In this document: one piece after another, positions 14,077 through 23,177 of the stretch
Layout: every line of letters starts with the position of its first letter
Numbering within the stretch: position 1 is the first letter of the stretch
Source: Clostridiales bacterium
Lineage (GTDB): Bacteria > Bacillota > Clostridia > Christensenellales > Aristaeellaceae
Length of the DNA: 38,143 bases
Direction of reading: 5' to 3'
NCBI GenBank assembly: GCA_004555155.1
Contig: SFJH01000018.1
Location: 1-38,143 of the forward strand
Notes under the pieces: model-generated
Databases searched by the model: none
What the model was told of the DNA's origin: nothing
Seen by the model: only the letters and a program-made list of their open reading frames with translations
Program-made: the position numbers and the translations under genes

Positions 14077-15879
14077 TTACTTCTTGTAGAACGGGCCGTA
14101 GTTGGCGCAGGCGCGATAATCGGCGCCCTCCTTGTCCATGCCGAAGGCGTTCCATGCGGCGGGACGGAAGATCTTCTCGGTGGGCACGTTGTGCATGCAG
14201 ACCGGGATGCGCAGCATGGAGCAGAAGGTGATCAGGTCGGCGCCGATGTGGCCGTAGCTGATCGCGCCGTGGTTGGCGCCCCAGTTGTTCATCACGTCGT
14301 AGGCGGTCTTGAAGGGGCTGCCCTCCTTGCCGTCGCAGCGCGGTGCGAACCAGGTGCAGGGCCAGGTGTAGTCGGTGCGCTTCCACAGGGTGTCGGTGAC
14401 CTCGTCGGGCAGCTTCACCGTCCAGCCCTCGGCGATCTGCAGCACCGGGCCGAGGCCGTCCACCAGATTCAGGCGGATCATGGTCGCGGGCATCTCGCAG
14501 TCGGTCACGAAGCGGGAGGAATATCCGCCGCCGCGGAAGTAGCCGTTGTCGGCGTAGTTCCAGGTGGTGTTCGCCATGATGGCCTTCTGGTCTTCCTCGG
14601 TCACATCGTACCAGGCCTTCATCACGCGCTCGCCGTCGGCGGTACGGGCTTGACCGTTGGCGTCCAGGCAGCATGCGCCGGAGTTGATCAGGTGGATGAA
14701 GCCGCCGGCCTCCTTGGCCTTGCCCTCCACGTCATAGCCGGTCACGCGCTTGACGGCCTCGGGGCTCCAGTAGGTGCGCACGTCGGCGAACATCTGGGCC
14801 TTGTTGGTGAGCAGCTTCATGAACAGCATGCCCAGACCGTTGAGCACGTCGTTTTCGGTGGCGAGGATGTAGGGCTCGCGGGCGCCGTTGTGGTCGAAGG
14901 AGGTGTTCAGCATGGCCTCGGGGAAGTCGCAGTTCGGATAGAAGTCCGTCCACTGGCGCTGGCCCTGGAAGCCGCCGGCGATGGCGTTGTGGCCGACCAT
15001 TTCTTCCTCGCAGCCCTCGGGCAGATTCTTGTTGCCGTTCATCAGATCCTTGATGATGAGATACATCTTCAGGGTGAACTCCCAGTCCTTCTTCTTCTGC
15101 TCGGGCGTCTTCTGCAGCTCGACGGGGTTCTTGTCGAAGCCCTCGATGACGTTCTCGTCCGCCCAGGCCTTCAGCTTCTCATATTCCTTCTGATCGTAGA
15201 TGCCCAGCGTCATGCGGCGGATGATTTCCACCTCGTCGACGGACTCGACGCGCATGCCCAGGTAGTCCTCGATGAACTTGGAATCGATGATGGAGCCGCC
15301 GATGCCCATGCAGATGGAGCCGATCTGCAGATAGCTCTTGCCGCGCATGGTGGCGACGGCGATGGCCGCGCGGGCGAAGCGGAGCAGCTTTTCCTTGACG
15401 TCCTCGGGAACGTTGGTGTCGTCGGCGTCCTGCACGTCATGGCCGTAGATGCCGAAGGCCGGCAGGCCCTTCTGGGCATGGGTGGCCAGCACGGAGGCCA
15501 GATACACGGCGCCGGGGCGCTCGGTGGCGTTCAGGCCCCACACGCCCTTGATGGTGTTGCGGTCCTGATCCATGGTTTCGGAGCCGTAGCACCAGCAGGG
15601 GGTCACGGTCAGGGTGATGGCGACGTTGTTCTTGCGGAACTTGTCCTCGCAGGCGGCCGCCTCGGCCACGCGGCCGATGGTGGTGTCGGCGATGATGACC
15701 TTCACGGGCTCGCCGTTGGAATAGCGCAGGTTCTCCTCAAAGAGCTGCTTGGCGATCTTCGCCATGCCCATGGTCTGATCCTCCAGGGACTCGCGAACCT
15801 TCAGCGGGCCGCGGCGGCCGTCGATGACGGGACGAATGCCGATGACGGGATAGGAACCGATCAATCTGCTTTCAGCCAT
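14077..15879 (-). CDS. fucI: L-fucose isomerase
   Basis: 600 residues, close to Escherichia coli FucI (591). It converts L-fucose to L-fuculose in the cytoplasm, and members of the family also accept D-arabinose. Diagnostic segments are IGIRPVIDGRRGPLKVRESL near the start, SICMGIGGSIID, GFQGQRQWTD, NGAREPYILATEND and MFADVRTYWSPEAVKRVTG (carrying the metal-binding Glu and Asp) and NHGAISYGHIGAD (metal-binding His). The start follows AAAGGAGGAAAACCACT. No fuculokinase, aldolase or permease gene is near, so the rest of the pathway must lie elsewhere. It is divergent from an AraC-type regulator that probably controls it. Confidence 0.95.
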   Translation of the reverse strand: MAESRLIGSYPVIGIRPVIDGRRGPLKVRESLEDQTMGMAKIAKQLFEENLRYSNGEPVKVIIADTTIGRVAEAAACEDKFRKNNVAITLTVTPCWCYGSETMDQDRNTIKGVWGLNATERPGAVYLASVLATHAQKGLPAFGIYGHDVQDADDTNVPEDVKEKLLRFARAAIAVATMRGKSYLQIGSICMGIGGSIIDSKFIEDYLGMRVESVDEVEIIRRMTLGIYDQKEYEKLKAWADENVIEGFDKNPVELQKTPEQKKKDWEFTLKMYLIIKDLMNGNKNLPEGCEEEMVGHNAIAGGFQGQRQWTDFYPNCDFPEAMLNTSFDHNGAREPYILATENDVLNGLGMLFMKLLTNKAQMFADVRTYWSPEAVKRVTGYDVEGKAKEAGGFIHLINSGACCLDANGQARTADGERVMKAWYDVTEEDQKAIMANTTWNYADNGYFRGGGYSSRFVTDCEMPATMIRLNLVDGLGPVLQIAEGWTVKLPDEVTDTLWKRTDYTWPCTWFAPRCDGKEGSPFKTAYDVMNNWGANHGAISYGHIGADLITFCSMLRIPVCMHNVPTEKIFRPAAWNAFGMDKEGADYRACANYGPFYKK

Positions 15880-15926
15880 AGTGGTTTTCCTCCTTTTCCT
15901 GCTTGCGCAGGTTCTTCTATTTAATC

Positions 15927-15960
15927 ACAATATAACATTGATTTCGCCCCGTGTATTGTG
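15927..15960. promoter_or_regulatory. Inverted repeat between fucI and the AraC regulator
   Basis: CACAATA (15927-15933) and TATTGTG (15954-15960) are exact inverted repeats with a 20-base gap. The left arm overlaps a possible minus-strand -10 (TATATT, 15929-15934) for fucI; the right arm ends one base before the plus-strand -10. This is a good candidate operator for the divergent regulator. Confidence 0.5.
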
Positions 15961-15967
15961 GTATAAT
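15938..15967 (+). promoter_or_regulatory. Promoter of the AraC-family regulator
   Basis: TTGATT (15938-15943), 18-base spacer, TATAAT (15962-15967), about 45 bases before ATG 16014. Confidence 0.7.
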
Positions 15968-16013
15968 GGCAAAAAATAGGACAATCGTATCCTCTGTGAA
16001 GGGAGGCGCAGCC

Positions 16014-16868
16014 ATGCACTATCTGCAGTACAACGAGCCCATTCTCCACCGCACGGGCGCGCTGCCGCTGGCGCACTACTATGTGGACGAGCGCCATCCG
16101 CGCTATCACATGCGCATGCACTGGCACCGGGAGACGGAGCTTCTGTGGATGCGCCAGGGCGCGCTGCATCTGTACATCGACAACAAGCTGACCGAGGTTC
16201 ACGAGGGCGACCTGGTGGTGCTGGGCGACGGCGTGCTCCACGGCGGCGAGGCCGACGACGGCGTGTACGAGTGCATCGTGCTGGATCCCTACGCGCTTCT
16301 GATGTACATCGAGCCCTGCAAGGCCGCGCTGAAGCCGGTGCTGGGCCGGACGATGTTCCTGAAAAATCAGGCGATCGCCGCCGAGCCGGAATTTCTGGGC
16401 GCGCTTCAGCGGCTGTACGCAGCGGTTCGGGGCGGCGGCGACGGCAGCGTGCTGCGCATCGTCGGCGCGCTGTACGAGGTCTTCGCCGGTCTGGCCGGCC
16501 ACACCGATTCGGTGATGCCCGTCGATTCCTCCGGCGCGGGGGAAAAGGCAGAGCAGCTGAAGCCCGCGCTGGAGTATATCGAAAACAACTACGGCTCCCG
16601 CATCTCGCTGGAGACGCTGGCGCGGCAGTCGGGCCTGTCGCCGAAGTACTTCTGCCGCTGCTTCCGGGCCATCACCCACCGCTCGCCCATCGACTATCTG
16701 AACCACTACCGCGTGGAATGCGCCAGCTTCCTGCTGACCACCACCGACATGTCCGTGGCCGAGATCGCCCAGCGCTGCGGCTACAACGACTCCAGCTTCT
16801 TCATCAAGCAGTTCAAGCGCTACAAGGGCGCCACGCCCCATCAGTACCGCGCCGGCTCCCAGGACTGA
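16014..16868 (+). CDS. AraC-family transcriptional regulator (cupin + HTH)
   Basis: 284 residues from ATG 16014 after GGGAGG. The N-terminal half is a cupin-type sensing domain (HYHMRMHWHRETELLW-like, LHLYIDNKLTEVHEGDLVVL, GDGVLHGG). The C-terminal 100 residues hold the double helix-turn-helix: ISLETLARQSGLSPKYFCR and MSVAEIAQRCGYNDSSFFIK, then FKRYKGATPHQYR. Such cupin-AraC proteins usually respond to a sugar. Its position divergent from fucI, with an inverted repeat between them, suggests it senses fucose or a related sugar and regulates fucI and itself. The ligand is inferred only from context. Confidence 0.88.
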   Translation: MHYLQYNEPILHRTGALPLAHYYVDERHPRYHMRMHWHRETELLWMRQGALHLYIDNKLTEVHEGDLVVLGDGVLHGGEADDGVYECIVLDPYALLMYIEPCKAALKPVLGRTMFLKNQAIAAEPEFLGALQRLYAAVRGGGDGSVLRIVGALYEVFAGLAGHTDSVMPVDSSGAGEKAEQLKPALEYIENNYGSRISLETLARQSGLSPKYFCRCFRAITHRSPIDYLNHYRVECASFLLTTTDMSVAEIAQRCGYNDSSFFIKQFKRYKGATPHQYRAGSQD

Positions 16869-16879
16869 TCCGGCGCAGC

Positions 16880-16917
16880 AAAAAAATCCAACCGCTTTGT
16901 CAGGGTTGGATTTTTTT
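16880..16917. terminator. Bidirectional terminator
   Basis: AAAAAAATCCAACC (16880-16893) pairs with GGTTGGATTTTTTT (16904-16917), giving T-runs on both strands and serving the AraC gene and the opposing membrane-protein gene. Confidence 0.9.
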
Positions 16918-16935
16918 GCGCGCAGTACATCCGCC

Positions 16936-17310
16936 TCAGCGCTTCGCGCCGGTCACCGCCACGATGGAGTTGATCAGAATCGCGGTCAGCACGGCGTACA
17001 GCGGCCCGGAGATCCGAAACCCGGGCACGAAGGCGGCGCAGAGATAGATCAGAAACACGTCGATGACCAGGCCGAACAGCCCCAGCGTCAGACATCCGAT
17101 GGGCGCGGACAGCACCCGCAGCACCGGCCGGATCAGCAGATGCGCGCCGCCCAGCAGCACGCCCACCGCCAGCCAGGGCCGCAGCAGCTCGATCAGCGCC
17201 TCGTTGCCCAGTCCCGCGGGCGCCGCCAGATCGCCCACCAGCACGCCGCAGGTCGGCACCGCCAGCACACAGCACAGAAATACCAGAAACGGACTCTTTT
17301 TCTTCTTCAT
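16936..17310 (-). CDS. YvlD/phage-holin-4-superfamily membrane protein
   Basis: 124 residues with four membrane segments (about 6-26, 43-62, 67-93, 98-118). The LIRPVLRVLSAPIGCLTLGLFGLVID core is typical of the PF04020-type family (YvlD and 'phage holin family' proteins), whose conserved pattern is N.hhrPhh..ls.Phth.TlGLf..hhN. Despite the name, chromosomal members are not lysis proteins; several are tied to envelope stress. Start ATG 17310 overlaps the stop of the pseudouridine synthase gene (ATGA), so the two are cotranscribed. Confidence 0.75.
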   Translation of the reverse strand: MKKKKSPFLVFLCCVLAVPTCGVLVGDLAAPAGLGNEALIELLRPWLAVGVLLGGAHLLIRPVLRVLSAPIGCLTLGLFGLVIDVFLIYLCAAFVPGFRISGPLYAVLTAILINSIVAVTGAKR

Positions 17311-18029
17311 CTTTCCTCTCCAAGCTCGGCGTCTATGATCTCCGAAAAGACGCGCCACGCGCCGGTCCCCGGCGGCGCGCTGACGAAGCTCAGCCGTTCG
17401 TCCCGGGTGGGGTGCTGAAACGCCAGCCGCACCGCCCACAGCGCGATCTGCTGGCCCGGCTTGCCGCCGCCGTAGCGCGCGTCGCCCCACAGCGGATAGC
17501 CCGCGCAGGCGTGCTGCACGCGGATCTGGTGGGCGCGGCCCGTATACAGACGCACGCGGGTCAGCGTCAGTCCGTCCCGCACCGCCAGCGGACAGGTGTC
17601 CAGCTTCGCATGCTTCGCGCCGGGCGTTCCGGGCGGAACCGCGCGCACCATGCCGGTGCGGCCGTCCTTGACCAGCTCGTTTTCCAGCGTCCGCGCCCCG
17701 CGCAGCTCGCCCTGCAGCACGGCGAAGTACTGCCGGTCCTGATCGTGCTTCGCGAACGCTGCGGACAGCCTCGCCGCGGCCTTGCTGGTTCTCGCGAACA
17801 CCATCACGCCGCCCACCGGCCGGTCGAGCCGGTGCACCAGCCCCATATAGACATTTCCCGGCTTCTGATATTTATTCCCAATATAGGCCTTGAGGATACT
17901 CAAAAGATCCTCGTCCCCGGAGCTGTCGGCCTGGGAGGGCAGATTCGCGGGCTTCACCGCCACCACCACATGGTTGTCCTCGTAGAGCACGGGGATTTCG
18001 AACCGCCCCGCGCGGATGCAATCGATCAT
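17307..18029 (-). CDS. RluA-family pseudouridine synthase
   Basis: 240 residues. It isomerises specific uridines in RNA to pseudouridine. The catalytic motif is GLVHRLDRPVGG with D69; other family segments are VLYEDNHVVVAVKPANLPSQ, KAAARLSAAF, LYTGRAHQIRVQHA and YPLWGDARYGG. It lacks the N-terminal S4 domain, as in the RluA/RluC-like short form. The exact RNA target cannot be told. It starts at ATG 18029 after GAAAGAGG and has a good promoter that shares its -35 with that of the divergent GNAT gene. Confidence 0.9.
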   Translation of the reverse strand: MIDCIRAGRFEIPVLYEDNHVVVAVKPANLPSQADSSGDEDLLSILKAYIGNKYQKPGNVYMGLVHRLDRPVGGVMVFARTSKAAARLSAAFAKHDQDRQYFAVLQGELRGARTLENELVKDGRTGMVRAVPPGTPGAKHAKLDTCPLAVRDGLTLTRVRLYTGRAHQIRVQHACAGYPLWGDARYGGGKPGQQIALWAVRLAFQHPTRDERLSFVSAPPGTGAWRVFSEIIDAELGEER

Positions 18030-18061
18030 AGGCGCCTCTTTCGCAAGTGAAATCTGCTTCT

Positions 18062-18090
18062 ATTATGCCCCCGGCGGCGGGACTTGTCAA
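18062..18090 (-). promoter_or_regulatory. Promoter of the pseudouridine synthase gene
   Basis: On the minus strand, TTGACA (18085-18090) and CATAAT (18062-18067) are 17 bases apart. The -35 occupies nearly the same bases as that of the opposite promoter. Confidence 0.75.
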
Positions 18091-18112
18091 GCGCTGAGAA
18101 ATGCGGTATGAT
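18084..18112 (+). promoter_or_regulatory. Promoter of the GNAT gene
   Basis: TTGTCA (18084-18089), 17-base spacer, TATGAT (18107-18112), about 25 bases before the ATG at 18138. Confidence 0.75.
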
Positions 18113-18137
18113 TATAGAAAAAACGCGGAGGTTCACC

Positions 18138-18674
18138 ATGCTTTACTATGCAGACGAGCATCTGGTCATCCGGGACATGACCGACCGGGACGCGCTGGCC
18201 ATCGTCGAGGGCGAGCACGCCCAGGGCTGGGTCAACGCCAGCCCCGAAAAATACTATGCCCACATGCGTGACCGCCAGGCCGGGCGCTGCGCCTGTCTGG
18301 TGGCCGTGCTGGACGGCGCGCCGGTGGGCTACATTCAGATCTACTGGAATCCCGAAAACGGCCCCTTTGCAAATCAGAACATTCCGGAGCTGGTGGACTT
18401 CGGCGTGCTGGGAAAGGTGCGCCGTCAGGGCATCGGCACGAAGCTGATGGACGCGGCGGAGCAGTTCGTGGCCCATCGATCCGACCGAATCGCCATCGGC
18501 GTGGGCATGCACAGCGGCTACGGCGCGGCCCAGCGGATGTACGTGCTGCGCGGCTACGTGCCCGACGGCACCGGCGTGTGGTACCGCGACAGGGTCTGCC
18601 CCGAGTACGCCGACTGCTGCAACGACGACGATCTGGTGCTCTATCTGAGCAAATCCCTGAAGCAATCGCTCTGA
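18138..18674 (+). CDS. GNAT-family N-acetyltransferase
   Basis: 178 residues from ATG 18138 after GGAGG. The GNAT fold is seen in LVIRDMTDRDALAI (beta 1, helix 1), CLVAVLDGAPVGYIQIY (beta 2-3), then the acetyl-CoA site VDFGVLGKVRRQGIGTKLMD (R/Q-x-x-G-x-G/A) and GYGAAQRMYVLRGYVPDG. It transfers an acetyl group from acetyl-CoA to an amine; the substrate is unknown. addA starts 13 bases downstream, so the two probably share transcripts. Confidence 0.88.
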   Translation: MLYYADEHLVIRDMTDRDALAIVEGEHAQGWVNASPEKYYAHMRDRQAGRCACLVAVLDGAPVGYIQIYWNPENGPFANQNIPELVDFGVLGKVRRQGIGTKLMDAAEQFVAHRSDRIAIGVGMHSGYGAAQRMYVLRGYVPDGTGVWYRDRVCPEYADCCNDDDLVLYLSKSLKQSL

Positions 18675-18687
18675 ACGGAGGGTTCCT

Positions 18688-21600
18688 ATGCAATGGACGG
18701 ATGAACAGGCGCGGGCCATCGAGGCGCGCGGCACGAATCTGCTGCTCAGCGCGGCGGCGGGCTCGGGCAAGACCACCGTGCTGGTGGAGCGCGTGCTGCG
18801 GCTGATCCTGGAGGACGGCGCGGACGTGGATCGCATGCTGATCGTGACCTTCACCCGCGCCGCCGCGTCCGACATGCGCGCGAAGCTCTCCAGAAAGCTG
18901 GCGCTCCTGGCCGCCGACGGCGACGCGCGCTGCCGCGAGCAGATGCTGAAGCTGGAGCGCGCCAGCATCACCACGCTGCACGCCTTCTGCGCGGACTTCC
19001 TGCGCACCCACTTCGAGACGGCGGGCGTGGATCCCGCCTTCCGCATTCTGGACGATCCCGTCCAGCGGCGGCTGATGGACGAGGCGCTGGACGAGGTGCT
19101 GGAGGAGGCCTACGCCGCCGGCGGCGACGCGCTGGCGGCGCTGGACTACGGCCGCGGCCCGAAGGACGTGCGCGCGCTGGTCGAGGCCCTCTGCCGGGTG
19201 CTGGAGGAGCGTCCCGACCCGGAGGAATGGCTTCAGCGCGCCTGCTCCTGCGATCAGGCGCTGATCAGCGCATGGATCGGCGAGCTGATCCGCGGCGCAA
19301 AGCGGGCCATTGAACAGGCGCTGGCCGGGCTCATGCAGGCCATGGCGCTGCCCGGATGTCCGCCGCAGTACCGTTCCGCCATCGAAAAGGACGCCGCCCG
19401 GCTTCAGGAGCTGCTGCAGATCGACGAATATGATCCCCTGCTGCGCGCCCTTCAGGACTTCAAGTCCGCCCGCGCCGCCGGAGGAAAGCGCAGCGAACCC
19501 GTGGACGAGGAAGCGCTGGAGACCGTGAAGCGCCTGCGCGACGCCGCCAAGGACGCGCTCAAGGGCGTGAAGCTGCTGGATCATCCCACCGCGCTGGCCA
19601 TCGCCGACATGCGCGCCCTCGCGCCGCAGCTGAAGCTGCTGGGCGAGCTGGCCGAACGGGTCTCCGTGCGATTCGAGGAGAAGAAGTCGGAGCTGTCCGG
19701 CCTGAGCTACGCCGATCTGGAGCGCCGCACGCTGATCGCCCTCCGGGACGGGGAGACCGCCCGCGCCGCCCGGGAGCGGTTCGACTACGTGTTCGTGGAT
19801 GAATATCAGGACACCTCCGACATTCAGGAGGCCATCGTCTCCAAAATCTGCCGCGCGGACAACCGGTTCATGGTGGGCGACGTGAAGCAGTCGATCTACC
19901 GCTTCCGCCTGGCGGAGCCCCGGCTGTTCATCGACAAGTACGACCGCTATCAGCATGGCGACGGCGGACAGCTGCTGCCGCTGACGCGGAACTTCCGCTC
20001 CCGCCCCGCCATTCTGCAGTTCGTGAACATGATCTTCGAGCGCGTGATGACCGGCGGCGACGCGGAGGTGGAATACGACGCGCTGGCCCGGCTCAACCCC
20101 GGCCTGCCCGACGCGGAGCCCGGCCGTCCGGTGGAGATTCACCTGCTGGAGCGCGCCGCCGCGCCCGACGCCGAGGTGGATGAAGCCATCGCCGAGCTGA
20201 AGTCCGCCGAGCGGGAGGGCCTGTTCATCGCCCGGCGCATCCGGAAGATGATGCAGGAGGATCCCGCGCTGCGCTATCGCGACTTCGCCATCCTCACCCG
20301 CGCCAAATCCAGCGCGTTCACGCCGATGCTGCCCATGCTGCTGGCCGAGAACATCCCCGCCTTCGCCGACGGCGCGGCCGGATATTTTGACACGGTGGAG
20401 GTCTCGCTGGCGCTGAGCCTGCTGCGGCTGATCGCCAACCGGCGCAGCGACGTGGAGCTGATCGCCGTGCTGCGCTCGCCCGTGGTGGGGCTCACCGCCG
20501 ACGAGCTGGCGCGCATCCGCATCTCCGCCCGAAACGTGCCCTACGCCGACGCGGCCTGGCGGTACGCCTACGGCCGGGACTTCGGCGAAAGCGCGCCCGA
20601 ACCGGTCTCAGAGGCATCGGAAGACAGCGCCGCCCCGGAAGTTCCTTCTTCCGAAAGCGACATTGAATTGCCCGATGATTCCATCGCCGTCCGCCTGCGG
20701 GCGTTCTTCGACCGCCTCGCCTCCTGGCGGATGCGCGCGGGCGCGATCGGACTGGGCGAGCTGGCCCGCGCCGTGCTGGACGAGAGCGGCTTCTATCTCT
20801 ACGCCGGTGCGCTGCCCGGCGGCGCGCAGCGCCAGGCCAACCTGGATCGGCTGGTCTCCGCCGCCGCCGACTTCGACCGGGACGTGTCCGGCTCCCTCAC
20901 CCGCTTTCTGGGCCACACCGACCAGCTGCGCCGCAAGGGCGACGGCGACGCGGCCCATCTGCTGGGCGAAAACGACGACGTGGTGCGGCTGATGACCGTG
21001 CACCGCAGCAAGGGACTGGAGTTCAGGGTGGTCTTCGGCGCGCTGCTGGAGAAGGGCTACGGCGGCGCGCGGGCGGAGCTGCTCAGCGCCCACCGCGATC
21101 TGGGCGCGGGGATCAGCTATTTCGATCCCGATCTGCGCACGAAGCGGAAAACCCTCGCCCAGTCCGCCATCGCCGAACGCCGCAGGCGCGAGGACGCCGC
21201 CGAGGAGATGCGCATCCTCTACGTGCTGCTCACCCGCGCCCAGGAGCGGCTGATCCTGGTGGGCTCGGTGCGCAGCGCCCAGAGCGCCCTTGCGCGCTGG
21301 GACGCGCTGAGCCATGCCATCGGCGCGTCCGGCAGCCATCTCGACCTGATCATGGCCGCCCGGGCGGCGGCGGAGCGGGACGGCGCCGGGCTGTGGTCCA
21401 CGGTGGAAATCCATCCGGCCGACGCGCTCTCGGGAGACGCGCCGGAGGCCCCGGATCCCCGGGCGCTGTTCGACGAGATCGTCGCCCATCCGGAGGCCTG
21501 CGCCGACGAAGCGCTGGACGAGGAGATGTCCTGGCAGTATCCCGACGCGCTGGGCGCGCAGAAGCCGCTGAAGCTGACCGTATCCGGACTGCTGCGGGAG

Positions 21601-22209
21601 CTGGAGGGCCCGTCGGAGCTGCCCGCCATGGCGGAGCGCCCGATGTTCATGCAGGAGACCTCCGCCCGCCGCCTGACCGGCACGGAGCGCGGCACCGCCT
21701 ATCACCGGGCGATGCAGCTGCTGGATCTCGCCGCGCTGGGCGCGCTGGAGGGCCGGGCGCTGGCCGACGCGATCCGGCTTCAGCTGGACGGCTTCGCCGA
21801 GGGCCGGCTGATGACGGAGGTGCAGCGCGAGGCCGTCCGCCCCGCCATGCTGGCGCGCTTCCTGGACGGCGAGCTGGGCAGAAGGCTGCGCCGCGCGGAG
21901 GAGGTGCAGCGGGAGTGGCCGTTCAACGTGATGCTCCGGGTGGACGAGGCGCTCACCGCGGAGGAGGCCGGCAGGTTCGGCAGCGAGGAGCTGCTGGTGC
22001 AGGGCAGCGTGGACTGCTGCTTTCTGGAGGACGGCGAATGGGTGCTGCTGGACTACAAGACCGACCGCAGCGACGATCTGGACGCGCTGTGCGCCCACTA
22101 TCGCAAGCAGCTGCACGTGTACGCCCTCGCGCTGGAGCGCATCACCGGCGTGCGCGTCCGCCAGCGGGTGCTGTGCCTGCTGGCCTCGGGCATCGCCGTC
22201 GACGTCTGA
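18688..22209 (+). CDS. addA: ATP-dependent helicase/nuclease subunit A (AddA)
   Basis: 1173 residues, near the usual length for AddA. The UvrD-like helicase core has the Q-motif QARAIEAR, Walker A AAAGSGKTT (K28), motif Ia VTFTRAAASDMR, motif II FVFVDEYQDTSDIQ, motif III VGDVKQSIYRFRLAEP and motif V LMTVHRSKGLEF. The C-terminal RecB-type nuclease keeps D1109 (GSVDCCF) and D1122-Y-K1124 (LLDYKTDR). AddAB processes DNA double-strand ends for RecA-dependent repair and recognises Chi. AddB, normally encoded next to addA, is absent on both sides. An acidic insert (about 640-665) near the middle is variable linker. Confidence 0.92.
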   Translation: MQWTDEQARAIEARGTNLLLSAAAGSGKTTVLVERVLRLILEDGADVDRMLIVTFTRAAASDMRAKLSRKLALLAADGDARCREQMLKLERASITTLHAFCADFLRTHFETAGVDPAFRILDDPVQRRLMDEALDEVLEEAYAAGGDALAALDYGRGPKDVRALVEALCRVLEERPDPEEWLQRACSCDQALISAWIGELIRGAKRAIEQALAGLMQAMALPGCPPQYRSAIEKDAARLQELLQIDEYDPLLRALQDFKSARAAGGKRSEPVDEEALETVKRLRDAAKDALKGVKLLDHPTALAIADMRALAPQLKLLGELAERVSVRFEEKKSELSGLSYADLERRTLIALRDGETARAARERFDYVFVDEYQDTSDIQEAIVSKICRADNRFMVGDVKQSIYRFRLAEPRLFIDKYDRYQHGDGGQLLPLTRNFRSRPAILQFVNMIFERVMTGGDAEVEYDALARLNPGLPDAEPGRPVEIHLLERAAAPDAEVDEAIAELKSAEREGLFIARRIRKMMQEDPALRYRDFAILTRAKSSAFTPMLPMLLAENIPAFADGAAGYFDTVEVSLALSLLRLIANRRSDVELIAVLRSPVVGLTADELARIRISARNVPYADAAWRYAYGRDFGESAPEPVSEASEDSAAPEVPSSESDIELPDDSIAVRLRAFFDRLASWRMRAGAIGLGELARAVLDESGFYLYAGALPGGAQRQANLDRLVSAAADFDRDVSGSLTRFLGHTDQLRRKGDGDAAHLLGENDDVVRLMTVHRSKGLEFRVVFGALLEKGYGGARAELLSAHRDLGAGISYFDPDLRTKRKTLAQSAIAERRRREDAAEEMRILYVLLTRAQERLILVGSVRSAQSALARWDALSHAIGASGSHLDLIMAARAAAERDGAGLWSTVEIHPADALSGDAPEAPDPRALFDEIVAHPEACADEALDEEMSWQYPDALGAQKPLKLTVSGLLRELEGPSELPAMAERPMFMQETSARRLTGTERGTAYHRAMQLLDLAALGALEGRALADAIRLQLDGFAEGRLMTEVQREAVRPAMLARFLDGELGRRLRRAEEVQREWPFNVMLRVDEALTAEEAGRFGSEELLVQGSVDCCFLEDGEWVLLDYKTDRSDDLDALCAHYRKQLHVYALALERITGVRVRQRVLCLLASGIAVDV

Positions 22210-22232
22210 ACCCCAGGTTCACATTTTCGCGC

Positions 22233-22262
22233 TTGCGCGTTTACACAGCCCCATGCTAAAAT
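22233..22262 (+). promoter_or_regulatory. Weak promoter of the ABC exporter operon
   Basis: TTGCGC (22233-22238), 18-base spacer and TAAAAT (22257-22262) with an upstream TG (22254-22255), an extended -10. It lies about 30 bases before ATG 22294. Confidence 0.45.
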
Positions 22263-22293
22263 AATGGGCAAGTTCCCCAAAGGAGGCCTGATC

Positions 22294-23157
22294 ATGCAGA
22301 ACAACAAGTCGTATTGGGACACGATCATCCGTCCCCGGCGCGGCTGGTTTGACATCGACTTCAAGGGGCTGATCCATTACCGCGACCTGATCTGGCTGCT
22401 GGTGAAGCGCTATTTCACGCTGATGTACCGCCAGACCATCCTGGGCCCGCTGTGGATCGTGCTGCAGCCCCTGCTGACCACCGTGATCTTCACCGTGGTG
22501 TTCGGCAACATCGCCGGACTGCCCACGGACGGCATGCCCAAGTTCCTGTTCTACATGGCGGGCAACATCCTCTGGCAGTACTTCTCCAGCTGCCTGACCA
22601 ACACGTCCAACACCTTCATCAACAACCGGAACCTCTTCGGCAAGGTCTACTTTCCTCGGCTGTGCATGCCGATTTCCACGGTGTGCAGCCAGCTGATCAA
22701 CTTCTTCGTGCAGTTCGCGCTGTTCCTGATCTTCGTGGTCTACTACGCCGTGCAGCCCAATTCCGCCGTGCAGCCCAACGCGCGGCTGATCCTGCTGACG
22801 CCGCTTCTGCTGATTCAGCTGGGCCTGCTGGGCCTGGGCTTCGGCGTGATCGTATCGGCGCTGACCACCCGCTATCGCGACCTGGCGATGCTGGTGGCCT
22901 TCGGCACGCACCTGTGGATGTACTTCTCGCCGGTGACCTATTCCTCCAGCATGATCGCGGACAAGTATCCGTCGCTGCTGGGGCTGTACATGCTCAACCC
23001 CATCACGCCGGTGATCGAGCTGTTCCGCGCCGCCTATCTGGGCGCGGCGGACTATTCGCTCAAATACAACGCCATCTCCCTGGGCGTGACGCTGGCGGTG
23101 CTGATGCTGGGCGTGGTTCTGTTTTCCCACACGGAAAAGACCTTCATGGACACGGTC
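22294..23157 (+). CDS. Polysaccharide ABC exporter, permease (TagG/Wzm type)
   Basis: About 288 residues; the stop codon is at 23158-23160. Six membrane segments of the ABC-2 type follow a cytoplasmic N-terminus. Family segments are LIWLLVKRYFTLMYRQTILGP, LWIVLQPLLTTVIFTVVFG, FYMAGNILWQYFSS, NRNLFGKVYFPRLCMP, ALTTRYRDL and YFSPVTYSSSM. It exports wall teichoic acid or O-antigen-like glycans together with the ATPase encoded next. ATG 22294 follows AAAGGAGG. No glycosyltransferase or flippase genes are adjacent, so the exported glycan is unknown. Confidence 0.92.
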
Positions 23158-23177
23158 TGATGGAAAGGAGCGAATCC

